Notes under the pieces: generated by a model
Database searches by the model: none
What the model was told of the DNA's origin: nothing
The model's input: only the letters and a program-made list of their open reading frames with translations
Part shown: piece after piece, positions 47,677-59,738 of the stretch
How positions within the stretch are numbered: position 1 is the stretch's first letter
How the letters are laid out: every line of letters starts with the position of its first letter
Source of the DNA: Pithys albifrons albifrons
Lineage: Eukaryota; Chordata; Aves; Passeriformes; Thamnophilidae
Assembly (NCBI RefSeq): GCF_047495875.1
Contig: NC_092461.1
Span: 66,886,299 to 66,950,298, forward strand
DNA length: 64,000 bases
Direction: 5' to 3'
Translations under genes and position numbers: made by a program

Positions 47677-49858
47677 TCAACAAAAGACAGTAAAACTAGG
47701 TAGATTATACTTAGGATTGGTATGAAAGTGCTTTAATAATCCTGTGTACATCTACAACAGTACTTAATTAAAACAAATAATACTTTATTACTGATTACAA
47801 TATCTACCATACATTTATTAACAATAAAGTATTGATATATTCACACCTGCACTCGTGAAGATTACCGTTTGGGAGTCACACACCACAAGGTAAAGCTCAC
47901 CATCAAGTGACAGAGGTGTCAGTAAATACCTTTCAAAGAAGCAAATGCAAAGTTATAGGGTTGTGTTTTGGTTTGATTTACTTAAATTTTCTGTGGAGTC
48001 CGTTTCTGACTCCCCATTGTACTTGGCTGTTGTATAGAGTTATGTGGGCAGGACATGGAGAGAAAAAGAAGGTGGTGGTGTTCCTTTTGTTGACTTTTCA
48101 CCTGGATTGTTTGGATATGAAGATGTCCCCTATGAATATTACATGCTTGATCTTTTTGTCAGATAGACATAGTTCCTTCAGATGCTTGCAGAGCCCCAGA
48201 GTACACTAGGATCAACTCAGAGCCCCTGTATTTGCCACACTCCTCCAACAAGGGTACACCAGGGTGGGCCAATCAGGGGCATGCAGCCCTACAGAGCTGA
48301 GGAATTATGCGTAAGGAAGCTTGGGCTTACACTGGGTTTATGCTCTCCAGTCTCCTGCTGTGTGAGCTCCAGAGTGATTTTTAAAGGCTGCTCCATGAGA
48401 ATTGTGTTGTCATGGCTGGAGTCAAGGTATGCAGCACTCATCTGTTCTAAGAAACAACGGGGGAGAAATCTTTAGTAGATGAAGCCCTTGAGAGAGTTTC
48501 TTTTGACTCCTCCTAGGATTTTTAGCTTTTTAGACTAGGAATCAGGCTTAATCAGAATTTAAGGACATTATATGGTATGAATGATAGATGACACTTGATA
48601 GTTGAACCTGCATTAAAAGGGCAAAACAAGTCATTTAGAGGAAGTATTTCAAAATAGGGCACTTAAATATCTTTTAATATTTTCTCCTAACCCCCTCAGC
48701 TCTTTAGATCATTATTCAGAATTCATAAATAATAGTGTAATGCCCATTTATATGATGCCCTATTTGACAAAATGTGCTCTTCCATGGAGTTGCAAAAGCT
48801 AATGTGCTTTTACATCCAAGTACTTTCCTAGAGTTTATCAAATGTTGCAAAATGCCCTGTAGTGTAATTGTATGTACAAACATACAGACAAAAAGAGAAA
48901 AAAAATGGGTTTATTAATTATCTTTTTCTTCATTGTCGTAATCATGACAGCTGTGGGCAGAAAGATCATATGAGGCTAAGGGTAGCCAGACTTCCTTGAT
49001 CCTTACTAGATTTTTTTCATGTCTAAACTATCTATTAAACTATGAACAAGTAACTTAATGATAATAGTAATACTTCTCTTAAAAATCCATTTTTATTTTA
49101 AGCCAGCTAGATAATTTCTGACAAGTAGTGTAAACACAAAAAACTGTTGTGTTAACTCATAGATGACCACATTAGTAGACTACAGTCAGCATCTACAATT
49201 TATATCAGACTTCATATTTTAAAACTCACTTTCAAAAGGCTTAAACAATCATTACAACCTCGATGAGGCACTAACAAAAAGATAAATTAAAAAAAAAGGC
49301 ATTTCCACTGTGGATTATTTCATAAATTCTGTCAGTCTGCTCTGTATTGTATGTTCTTCACAGATTATGACTGATCCATGACATTTCTGAGACGGCCAAT
49401 TGCAGTTGCAGTAGTATGGCTTTAAATGTAATATTGGCCATCACCATGAGAAAAGACTACCCCCAGGAGTTGAGGACAGAAGGTAATACAGTGGCTCTTT
49501 CAGTGGTGTGGGAGACATGGCAAACTGCTGCATAGCTGAACAGTTCTCCTTTGTTCTCTGTTCAGCTATGGATCCGATTTCTCTGAAATAGGCTTATTAC
49601 AATAAATATTGATGCACAACATGATTATTTATGGGAAGGAAACAGACAAAAGAGGTTGAGTTGCTGGTACCTAAAACCTCATTTTCTGAGCTTCTCCCCT
49701 TGAGGCCCTTTTCATTTGTTGCACCATTGTATTCTCATTGTTGCTCAATGATACAAGCCTAAGCTGTTCATAATTTACCCACTCCCCCAATCTCTTTCTC
49801 TCTCATGTGTGCTTCCTCTCTCTTCCCATGTTAATAGTTCCCCTGAAATCCTATCACT
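47677..49858. other. Unrecognised sequence with a slightly G+C-richer patch
   Basis: No gene is recognised. 48180-48475 is richer in G+C than its surroundings and holds a 97-codon plus frame without any domain. The rest is AT-rich. Confidence 0.5.
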
Positions 49859-49889
49859 TTGCTGGAGGATTGATGTAAGTCTCCAGCAA
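49859..49889. repeat. 9-bp perfect hairpin
   Basis: TTGCTGGAG and CTCCAGCAA are perfect reverse complements around a 13-nt loop. Confidence 0.75.
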
Positions 49890-50100
49890 TTAACATAATT
49901 ACAAGCCTGATTATCTTCTAATTGCATTATGAGTATTTGGTTATTCACTACACAAATTAGAGAAAATTAAAGAGGAGCAAGATCCTGTGGTGTGGGCGGT
50001 ATGTTTTCTAAACTGTTATAAGCATCTGAATGCTGTGAGATAATAAGAAGGTGAAGACGTTTTATATTCCTATTGGCTCACAATTATTATTGTTATTGTA
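49890..50100. promoter_or_regulatory. Candidate conserved non-coding element (homeodomain-type motifs)
   Basis: CAATTAACATAATTACAAG, GATTATCTTCTAATTGC and ATTATGAGTATTTGG pack several TAATT cores and a POU-like ATTGCATTA in under 70 bases. Such clusters are typical of developmental enhancers, but the surrounding DNA is AT-rich and no cross-species comparison was possible, so this is a weak suggestion. Confidence 0.2.
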
Positions 50101-53100
50101 TAATTTTTTTCTTCTTTCAAGTGTTTCATGTCACTGAAAGATGTAGTCCTACTCCCTTTGTTTGGGCAAGTTGACTGACAACATACAGTAAACTAAAGTA
50201 AATATCATATTTTTCTATATATTTTAGTAAAGAAAAATGATAGAAATTAGAAAAAAGGCACCTACAGAACATAGGCTTCTCTACTACTGAGAAACATCAA
50301 TAATTCAAATACATAATTAAGGGATACTGTTTGTGATGACAGGGTAACAATAACAGTAAGCAAACATCAAGAATTTCATGTTCTTGCCTGTCTCCTAGTG
50401 TTTTTGAGGTTATTGCATTATTAGTTAAATAAGCAGGGATAGTGAGTATTTGCTAGAGAGCAGTTTTAAACCTGAGTAGTACTTTGATGGGGCATAACCA
50501 GTATAGGACAAAATCACTTTACTGGCAGCAATGCTAGCAATGAAAAAGGGTGCTGGAAATGTACAGAATGGAAATTCATGGAAAAATTAAGTAACTGGAT
50601 GTATTTGAAAATTATATTTTTAAAAGAAAACTTTTGGAGTTTGACCAAAATATGGAGACAAAAACTTGTGACAGGAAAAGGGAGCAAAGACTTACAGAAA
50701 AGATTGTATGTTCTGCTGTTGTTGGGCTGAAGGCTATGACTGCTGCTGAAAAAACAGCCATCTCATGCCTCATGGAGGACTAAACACTCTGTTACATGCA
50801 CAAGACAGTCAGTGAGGTTGGAGGTGGGGAGGTCTGTTCAAAGTAAAGCAGCTGAACTCCTCTGAGCAGTGCTGAGAGCACCCTGTGCTGACTTCCACCC
50901 TAACTGCCAGCTTTTGTGGTTTGGGATAACTTAGTACCTGTCTTGTTATGAGCCAAATCCTGCTAATGTTCTTCATGGGAGCTCTTCTCATCTTACAGAC
51001 ATGGTTTTAATAGAAGTTAACCTGCCAACACTCAAAACTGGTGTCACTGAATGAATTTACAGGGTACAGCAATGGTCTAATATCAGTGAACATAACTTTG
51101 CCTTCTGTACCAGACCTCTAGTGCCCTCCTGGTCTTAAGATTTCCAGGTAGTGCGCCCAGGGAAAAAATTGATGACATTGCTTATTTCAAAAGGGTCAGC
51201 ACACAGTCTTTAGTCAGGAATTTTGCCTTCTGACCTAGGAACTGCAGTAGTGTGGAATTCAAATGTATGACCTAAGGCCTTGAAGCTGTAAAGTGCTCAC
51301 TATGGAAATCCATTTCCATTCACATCAGTTCCTTACACTTCTCTGGTGCATTCAACTGCATTCTCCTCTGAATTTGACTGGACAATTAGGAACTAACGGA
51401 CATAACTTTCTCAAGGAAGCAAAGTGCATACCGCAAAACTCACTGCTATTTGTATGTAAGAAGAAAGTGTAGCTTTAATCTCTTCCCTGTATCTCCTCAT
51501 ATATCACCATATGATTTGATGTTCAGAATACTCCCAGAGACCTTCCATCAAAACATTCACTAATAACATTCCCCTTGTCTGCAAATACCGTCTATTGCTT
51601 GAGCCAGTAGTTGCAAAACTAAAGTATGGATCTTAAATAGGGCCACAATCCTGCAAGTAGGTCTCACCCAAAAAGGCTTACTTTTGGTGCTTCAGGTATC
51701 CAGTCTAAATATCCAAAGGCATCCAAGGACTTTACACTCAAATTGAACCAATGGAGTAATTATATTTTTTTCCTCTTTTCAATATTGCATCCCATATTTA
51801 GCACTGTGGTCCTAATTGTAAGGGAGGTTGCACACCTTAAGAGTTTTTGATTTACCTCATACCTTAGAACAAAGTAAATTTCAAGCCATGGATACAACTT
51901 CTGTGGAGCTCTCTAACCTCATCTCCCATTCAATACTGTTATTCACAACTGCGGAAAGATGCTGCTACTTATTATAGAGAACCAAAGAGGGAATCTTTAT
52001 TTTCCACAAAGAAGACAAGAGCACACAAATAGAAACAGTGGCAGCAAATCTGAACTTCAGAGGCAGTAGGGCCCTTTCCAGGTCTCCTGTTGGACAAGAT
52101 AAAATTACTGCCCACTAAAGCCAGACAATATTCAGTCAAGTATCACAGTCTCTGGTGCAGACTTCAATTGGCTGTGTTACTACATACATGTCTCAAAGTT
52201 TCCCTTAAAACAAAATGAGAGCTGTCTTATCTGAACTACTCTATTCATATCTCCATAGGATGGGCAGGAAAATAATGCCATTTTTCCACAGCATCTAGGT
52301 CATAAAAGTTTGTCTTATTTTGTAGAGCTCTCAAGGGCCATAATTTCTGGACATTTATTGATGGAAAAAGCTGGCCACTATTAAAACATCAATCTAAGAC
52401 AAATTTAAATGGTAAAGGTGAGAACAATCCTAATTTTCTATCACTCTAGCACTGTCATAAAAAAAAATTCTTCATCAACAGAAGAGTTTTCTTAAAAATA
52501 AAGGAATCATGTATACATATCTTCATTTGATGCTGCCAAGTGTGTACATAAAGCTACGGGAATCCATCACCATGTGCTTCATCTGATCCATCCAGAAAGA
52601 AAATAAAAAGAGAAGCCATACACTATATGAGTCCTTAACATATAATTTAAAAGTATTTTTCAAGGGGGTTTAAAATAGATTCAACATTAAACTGAATTTT
52701 TATAACTAGGTAAAATATCATGTAACTTTTTAAAGCTGTGTAATTTTAATAGCTGTAGACAGTGGGCCAAAATCAGCTTTAGCGTAAACCACTCTGAATT
52801 TAATGAAATGCTTCATTGAATTTACTGGCAATTTGCCCAGTTGCCACAGAATTCAGTTTTGCACTGTCTTTCACTTTCTTCCTACTGCTTCTCAAAGCTG
52901 TCATAAAGTACATAGTCTAGAATTTTTCAGAAGTCCAGAACTGGTAGTGAAAGTGGATTTAATAGTCTAATATCAAAGAGCCCATGGAGAAAAGCCACCC
53001 TGCAATTTTGTCAGGGAAAGTAAACAACAGATCCCCATTTTCACTGCAGCCGTTGTAAAAGGCCATTTTTAAAATTCTACAAATACTTTATTTTTAATGG

Positions 53101-56100
53101 CATCCTGGAAATTTAAACCGAAGCCTGGACTCCCAAGTGAAAGAATGAATGAGAAGGAAATAAATGAGGATATATTTCTTTTGCACTAGCACTTGACAGT
53201 CCCACTTTTACAAAAAGGTAAGAATCTTGAGCATCTGATTATCAACAGAAGATGCAAATAATTCCTTTGAAGAAATCCTATGCAGGACATAGATAAAATG
53301 TTCACAACACAGTGACTCTGAGACCTAAATAAATTGCCCATATGTGCTCTTTGCAAGTTATGTAAGCAATTTCTAGGAGCCAACAATCATGACAGGATGT
53401 TCTACAGCCATTTCGGATTGTTTTAAAACAGAAAGCAGTACATGACTTAGTAGGCAGACTGTAATCCCAAACCACAGCTATCCTTAAATTTGAAGTGTTA
53501 TCTTCCTTTTTGATGTAAAACCCCTTCCACATTCCCCACAGTGAAAAGCAAACAAAATATTGTTTCCCTGCTTCATTTCATTAGAAAGAAGGATTCATGA
53601 CATGCTTAGCTAGCAGGAAAAAATAATTTATTTCACTGTCACCTTATTTGTTCACCTGCTGCAAGGTAAATAGAAACTAAGTCACTTTTTATTTATTTAG
53701 CTTTTACAAGACACCTATACTGAAATAGCTGGCATTATCTATTACATACAACAGCTTTATTATACTGATCACAGAAAATAAAAATAGTGCAAGACAGTCT
53801 ATAAGCAACTTCACTCTTAATAGTTAATATTTGGGGAAAACAACATGGCATCTTGTAGATTTTTGAACACAATGACTTCTTTTTCACTCATCACTTTTCC
53901 AATTCAAAATGTGTTTTGAAAATAATTTAACTAACTTCGTGTTCAAAATGTACTAGGAAAGCAAATAGTCCATATGTAGGAGTTTTCAGTGTCTGGGTCT
54001 TATCTGTTATCACAGATCTATTACTATAATTAGTAAAATTTCATTATCATAACAGTTCAAAAAATTTAACTGATAAATATATTTGAAAATGTAGTTAAAA
54101 GCCAATTCCCATGTTAATTTCTCAGAGAAATTTCCCATTAGGTTGTGGCTGAAATCAGAGAAAGTGAGTTGGAATTGTACAGAGATTACTATGCATTAGT
54201 GTAAAGCATATCTTCTCCTGTGAAGTGAAGAATGCTGTAAGCTCCACACTCAAAATGAGAGTATAAATTTGACTCAACAAAGCAGCCTGCTTGCAGGAGC
54301 TTGCTCCACTCGCTCATTTCATTGCACAAATAAAATGTTTCTTTATCCTGCCTTTGCAAATAGAGGCAAACATTCTAAATAAAGTAAAATCTTATATCAA
54401 GGGGACAAGCAAAGAATTTATGTTTCAGGAGATGGCTTGACAGCGAAATGAGATGCAGGGTAAGAAGGTATTATGGCAAACTCACAGAAGGTCACAAAAG
54501 CGATTGTAGTGACAGTTTGGCTTCACTTTTTTTCTGTTTCATGTTGGCCTCAGCCCATGCAGCACTGAGCTCTTCGTTGTCACCGGTGGATTAGCAACTG
54601 GCTACAACATTCAGCTGTCTGCTGCATGGACAGACCTGATGCAGCTGTCTTAGAGGGGTGTGTTTTTCCAGAAGTCTGTAAGAAGAACTGAATTCATATT
54701 CTTTTTAGCCATAAAAAGTTGTCACTGTCTCAACAGACAACAAACAGGGGCAAAATTTCTCCTCTGCCATGTAAATTCTGGTACCCAGCATTACTATGCT
54801 TACAGTAAAAAAAGAGGTTGCTTATATGAATATCTTTCAAATGCCCTTTTTGCTACTTTCAAATTTGTTAGAACTCTGATTTTGGAAATATGCAAAAGTT
54901 TTCTGAGAACATGAACATCATTTCCTCCCCTTGATTTCCCCTGTTGCTATGCTAGATTAGATCTCAGGCTCCATCTTCCAAATGGTCATTTACGTGTGTT
55001 AAAAGATTGGAGCACATTCGGTGGGGGAAACTGAAACTACCAGCAAAAGGGAGGGCATTCACCTAAATGGAAAATTCAGGTTCAAGCCTCTTATGTAAAA
55101 CAGACAGAAGAGCAAACTCGCCTTTGCTCTCTCTTGGTTCACATACATCCATTGGCTGGATGCTAAGTTCAGTATGCTAAGTTTATTCAGGTTTAACCAA
55201 AAAATCTTTCTTGAAACTGAAGTTTTGCTGAAATTGATATATTTCTGGGAAAAGAAAAAGCCTTCTCATTTCAGCTAACCAACACTTTCACTGAGAGATT
55301 CTGACACAGTTCTCATGGTAAAAAGGTATTTTAAAATTTTTATTATGATTCAATAGTATTATATTTATGTACAGTACAGTACATTTTGCGTTTACTTAAT
55401 CTCAGAAGATATAACAGTAATATATGGAACAGTTATGTACAGTGGGAAGATTTTATGTATACATTTGATATATTAGCCTGCTGTTGTATGTTTATAGAAC
55501 ATAAATGGAAAAATATTAAATATTTCAACAACTGATTTTGTTGACATTGTTATGCTAGTAGATCACATTTTTGTCTTACAAAGAGATTTTTCCTTTCCAA
55601 GGTAAAAAATCACCGCCTCCCATTATTTTTTCAAGACTGTTGTGCATTGCAGATACTTCATTTTCCACACAATTCTGGGACCAAAACAGGAAGTACATGT
55701 TCTGAGGTAGACTTGACATCATACCAGACCATACTTACGTGTGCACTCTGAAGAAATACCAGCATCCTCAGCTTTTACCTGCCATATGTGAAGGCTGGCC
55801 TTGCTCTATTTTGCAGCACTAGACCAGCAGCCACAACTTTCGTCTCTGCCTTCAAACTAAAGAAAAAATGTGGAGAGCTGTCTCCCATGTTTCTGTTGAA
55901 TAAGTATACAAGCTCACTTTCAATATTTTTATGACACATTGGATTTTAATATATGAAAATTCTGGACTTGCTCTGGTCTTTGGGGCTAATAGCAGAGGAC
56001 TAAAAGAGACAAATTAAAGTGCTAGTTCAAAATATTCTGGCAGGAGCATCTTGCACAAGACAGCAGGGACTTTAAGTGAGAACTTGATGTTTTCCTCACA

Positions 56101-57869
56101 CCCCTAATGTCTTTCCCTGTCAGCATGTGAAGATCTGGCTAGCAGTTTTCAGAGCTATTCTCTTGGAGAATGTTTACAGAAGCCACAAATGAGCTAATAA
56201 AAGTGGGAAAAAAATATCCTGACACCCACATTTTATCTCAGGATGAAGCAGATAGCAGTCACTGTTGTGCCATAATTTTCTCTATTTTCTGGAGAGGGGT
56301 CCTCCAGAAATCTGGTCAGAATTCAACATTAGCATCAGTAGTCCTGAGTTGGAATTTATTTTTCTCCATTGACTGCAGGCTGCTATTACTAAGTAATTTC
56401 CTCTAAATACAACAACACATCTTGCAGTAATGTGCATTCTAAACCACTTCAGGTATCTTATTTCTCCACATTTTCCTCTTCTCCAGCATCGGGTACTGGT
56501 TGGCCAGGAAGAGAAAGCCTGGGCAAAGAACTATCAGCTCCTTAAAAATGTTTTCTAAACTTGAGATTTTTTAACATAAACTGCAACTTTTTAAAATTTT
56601 TGCCATTTGTTTGTTTTCATGCTGCTTACAGCCTCTTTTTGGGTACTCAGGCTGATTTTTGCCACCTTATTTGAAGAAGTTTAGAGCTGCCAAAACCCTG
56701 CAGAAACAAGTTATGTAATCAAGACTGATTCTTTACAGGTTGGTGAAGATAGCATAAATGGTTCTCACTTGTTAGATTCTGTTTTTTAGTTTCACAACTT
56801 CAGTGGACAAACTTTCATGCTGTGACAGATGCTGAAAGAAATAGATGAACTCATGGAGGTTAGGGCTACTAGAAGCACCTCTCAAGCACACGTGGGCATA
56901 TCAAAAGAAAGACCATGCCATACTTGCACTGTAAGCTATAACTTGTTATAACCTGCTTGTACCCTTCATGGGTTATTTTTCAGAGACAAGAGGAGGTGCG
57001 TCCCATTATAGAAATTCTTAAAGACTATATTTAATATCCAGAAAATTCTTTTCTGTACGTTGAAACTAACCAGCAAACTTTATGTCTTTCTAATTAGGAC
57101 ATGATTCTTTTAAAGGGCATCAGTTTGCTTCACTCTCCAACTTACTTATGGAGAATTACCTAGTGCAACTACTCCAGTAATCTAGGTTCCTGTTCACTAT
57201 AGTTTCTTTCAATTTATTTTGATAAATGGACATACTGACATTTCCTAACTATACAACATGATTTTAGAGAACATCTTTGAGATACAGACCAAGAGTTTTC
57301 ACATGTGCTACCGTTTGAGTGAAAAATACTGTATGTAATTCATTTATTCTTTGGAGAACACAACCTACAGGAACTGAGGGCTACTAAAATATAATGTTGT
57401 AAGGAAAACCAAGTCATTAGCCCATCTTATACCTGCTGCACTCTGGTAAAACACATCCTTTTAACAAGAATAAAACCCTTATGAATTTAGCATTACTGAC
57501 AACATTCAGTGATAGTGATTTCCCTGTATTCCTTTTTCTTTCCTTTAAATATCAAGATATTTTTAAAACCGTAGTGCTGCTTTCTTCTAGGTACTGTAGT
57601 CCTAAGGGAAATTGAAAAATTAAATAAATTAATAGAAAGGTGTAATGTACTCTCCACCATCTACACTCATTCTTATGCCTTTCCTCCTCCTTCAAGTCAA
57701 TCTTTCATTAGACTGACTAAATTTGCTGACTCCATATTTCACCAAGATGTCTTCAAAGCATCCATTTCTTCTCTTCTCTCCCCCAAAATTAGGTTTGTCA
57801 TTAAAATGTTTGCCATTAAAATGTTTCTCATAGGTCTGTATTTTTAAAATTCACTGGCTTGCCTCATTT
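50101..57869. other. Long unrecognised AT-rich stretch
   Basis: No gene, RNA or repeat family is recognised in about 7.8 kb. Open frames stay below 85 codons. It is free of young transposons by eye. Confidence 0.55.
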
Positions 57870-57960
57870 ATCATAGTAATATGCCCAAAAGTAATCATGC
57901 TAATATTTTAGTAATTATTAATAAATTAATTACACACTTTTGCCATCCCGGCTGATCGTC
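57870..57960. promoter_or_regulatory. Candidate conserved non-coding element, very weak
   Basis: TAATATTTTAGTAATTATTA followed by ATAAATTAATTAC contains overlapping homeodomain-type cores, next to the CpG-bearing CATCCCGGCTGATCGTCC, which is unusual for this region. The evidence is composition and motif only. Confidence 0.15.
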
Positions 57961-59268
57961 CACTTTAACTTGTCTGACAAAGAACTGTTGTAATGAAATA
58001 TGTGAACACAGGGACTAAGAATCAGGCTTTATAATATAGCATAGTCACTAATTTGTCTAAAAAAAAGTAGCATTGAAGGGTATCTTGTATCTTTCCCATT
58101 TCATTTGAGATAACCACAATAGTTTTGATAACATGGGACCTTAGGCTCCTTAAATGGCTGCTGGTACATTACATTTTGAAGCACTGCGTGAATAGGGTAT
58201 GAAATCATATATTCATTTTTATAGAGACAGTTATGGGGAGCAAACAATGACAGCTGAACTTAACACTACTCAACATTTAAATTTAGCCCAGGAATTTCCA
58301 CTCTAAACAGAGAAAATACCTTCTTAAACACTGAAACATGTTGAAGATGCATATTATACATGAAGTATTTTATTATTAACCTTGTCTGACATCTAGTAAA
58401 CACTTCAGAACAGCTCTTTTGGTCTCTACTTCATTGATTTTAATGGAAACCAAAGGCCTATTCTATAAAGTACCTATAGAAAGCCATATACCACAATGCA
58501 AGTAATTTGGCACACATCCATAAGTCTTGAAAGGAGAGGCACTTAGAAGTGTGAATGTGAATTGCTTTGCAATCTGCAGTGTGGTAATATAGCTGTCAAC
58601 CATATTTCATGTTGTGCAGGACTATGGATAGAAAGCATCTCTGAAAGGCATGTTTTTTAAATAGCAGAAACTGAATGACTGACATCCAAATACCTTTTTT
58701 TTTTTTCTTCTTCTGGGGTCTAAAAAGCCCTATGTAGAAATGAAGAAGACTGCCTTTCATAGAACATGGGAACTTACCTAAAATGTGGTTGAAAAAGGAA
58801 AAATCCCTCCACAGATTGTGCATGCAATATTAAAGAGAGAAAGAGGAGATCAGTGTACTTGCATATAGCCAGAAGTGTGAAAGTTGAAGTTTTTGGCATG
58901 GAGGGTCTCTGACTCCCTATAAGGTTTCAATTTCTCCCGAGTTTGCACCCTTGAGTTTTATTTCGGGTTATGGAGTGAAAAAAAAATACTCAAAACAATA
59001 CCCATCAAGCTACCAAGATACTTCTTTCTTCAAGATGAAATAATAAAATCCACTCAGTCTTGGCAGCATTTCTGTCTGAAATGATCTGTTTTCTAATATT
59101 CTCTGGCTATTTAGCTTCACCTTAAAGTTTACAAATTTAAGCAAATCCCATCTGAGTTCTAGTTTTGTACCAGATGATGAAGACATGAAAGTTTCTACTT
59201 GCTTCTGCTTTCATTATGAAAGTTTCCTCAGCATTTACACTTGGCCATCTAAATCAGAAAGTAGTGGC
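57961..59268. other. Unrecognised AT-rich sequence
   Basis: No feature is recognised. A T run lies near 58699-58711. Confidence 0.6.
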
Positions 59269-59308
59269 TGAATTAATGCATTACAGTAATCTGTAATGTG
59301 TTAATTCA
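59269..59308. repeat. 18-bp hairpin with 4-nt loop
   Basis: The left arm TGAATTAATGCATTACAG (59269-59286) pairs along its whole length with CTGTAATGTGTTAATTCA (59291-59308), with two G:U wobbles. The loop is TAAT. CTGTAATGTG recurs directly at 59310-59319. Confidence 0.85.
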
Positions 59309-59517
59309 TCTGTAATGTGCCTACATATATCTAAAAAAGGATGAATTTTACTTTTGTAGCACAATAATGTGATTTATGTTCTTGGTTAATTTGGTATCTC
59401 AGTTTCAAGTACTTTTTGATGTGTTCTGTGTTCTGACCAAGCCATCAGGTTTCCCTATGTTGCAGTTTGTTCCTACTCTGTAATATCAGGATAGCATTTA
59501 CTTAGCTTTGTAAAGGT

Positions 59518-59549
59518 CTAAATTGTCTAAAGGTGCTTAGACAATTTAG
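59518..59549. repeat. 13-bp perfect hairpin with 6-nt loop
   Basis: CTAAATTGTCTAA (59518-59530) and TTAGACAATTTAG (59537-59549) are exact reverse complements with loop AGGTGC. Confidence 0.9.
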
Positions 59550-59707
59550 GATGAATTACTAAAAAACAATTATTAGTGTTATGTTCTAACAACTGTATAA
59601 GCCACATATGGAAAAAAGGTATAGCATTCACAGAACAGGCATTTTAAAATGAAACAGATTTTAGACATTCAGATTGTGGGGTGAGGGAAGGGTTTGAGTT
59701 ACATACC

Positions 59708-59738
59708 CAGTAATATTGCATTAAATGCAATATTGCTG
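59708..59738. repeat. 31-bp near-perfect palindrome
   Basis: CAGTAATATTGCATT (59708-59722) and AATGCAATATTGCTG (59724-59738) pair over 15 bp around a single central A, with one wobble (T opposite G). Confidence 0.88.

Noticed and set aside
47282..47683. 133-codon open frame, minus strand
   Set aside because: It lies antisense to the family B solo LTR and has no similarity to retroviral proteins.
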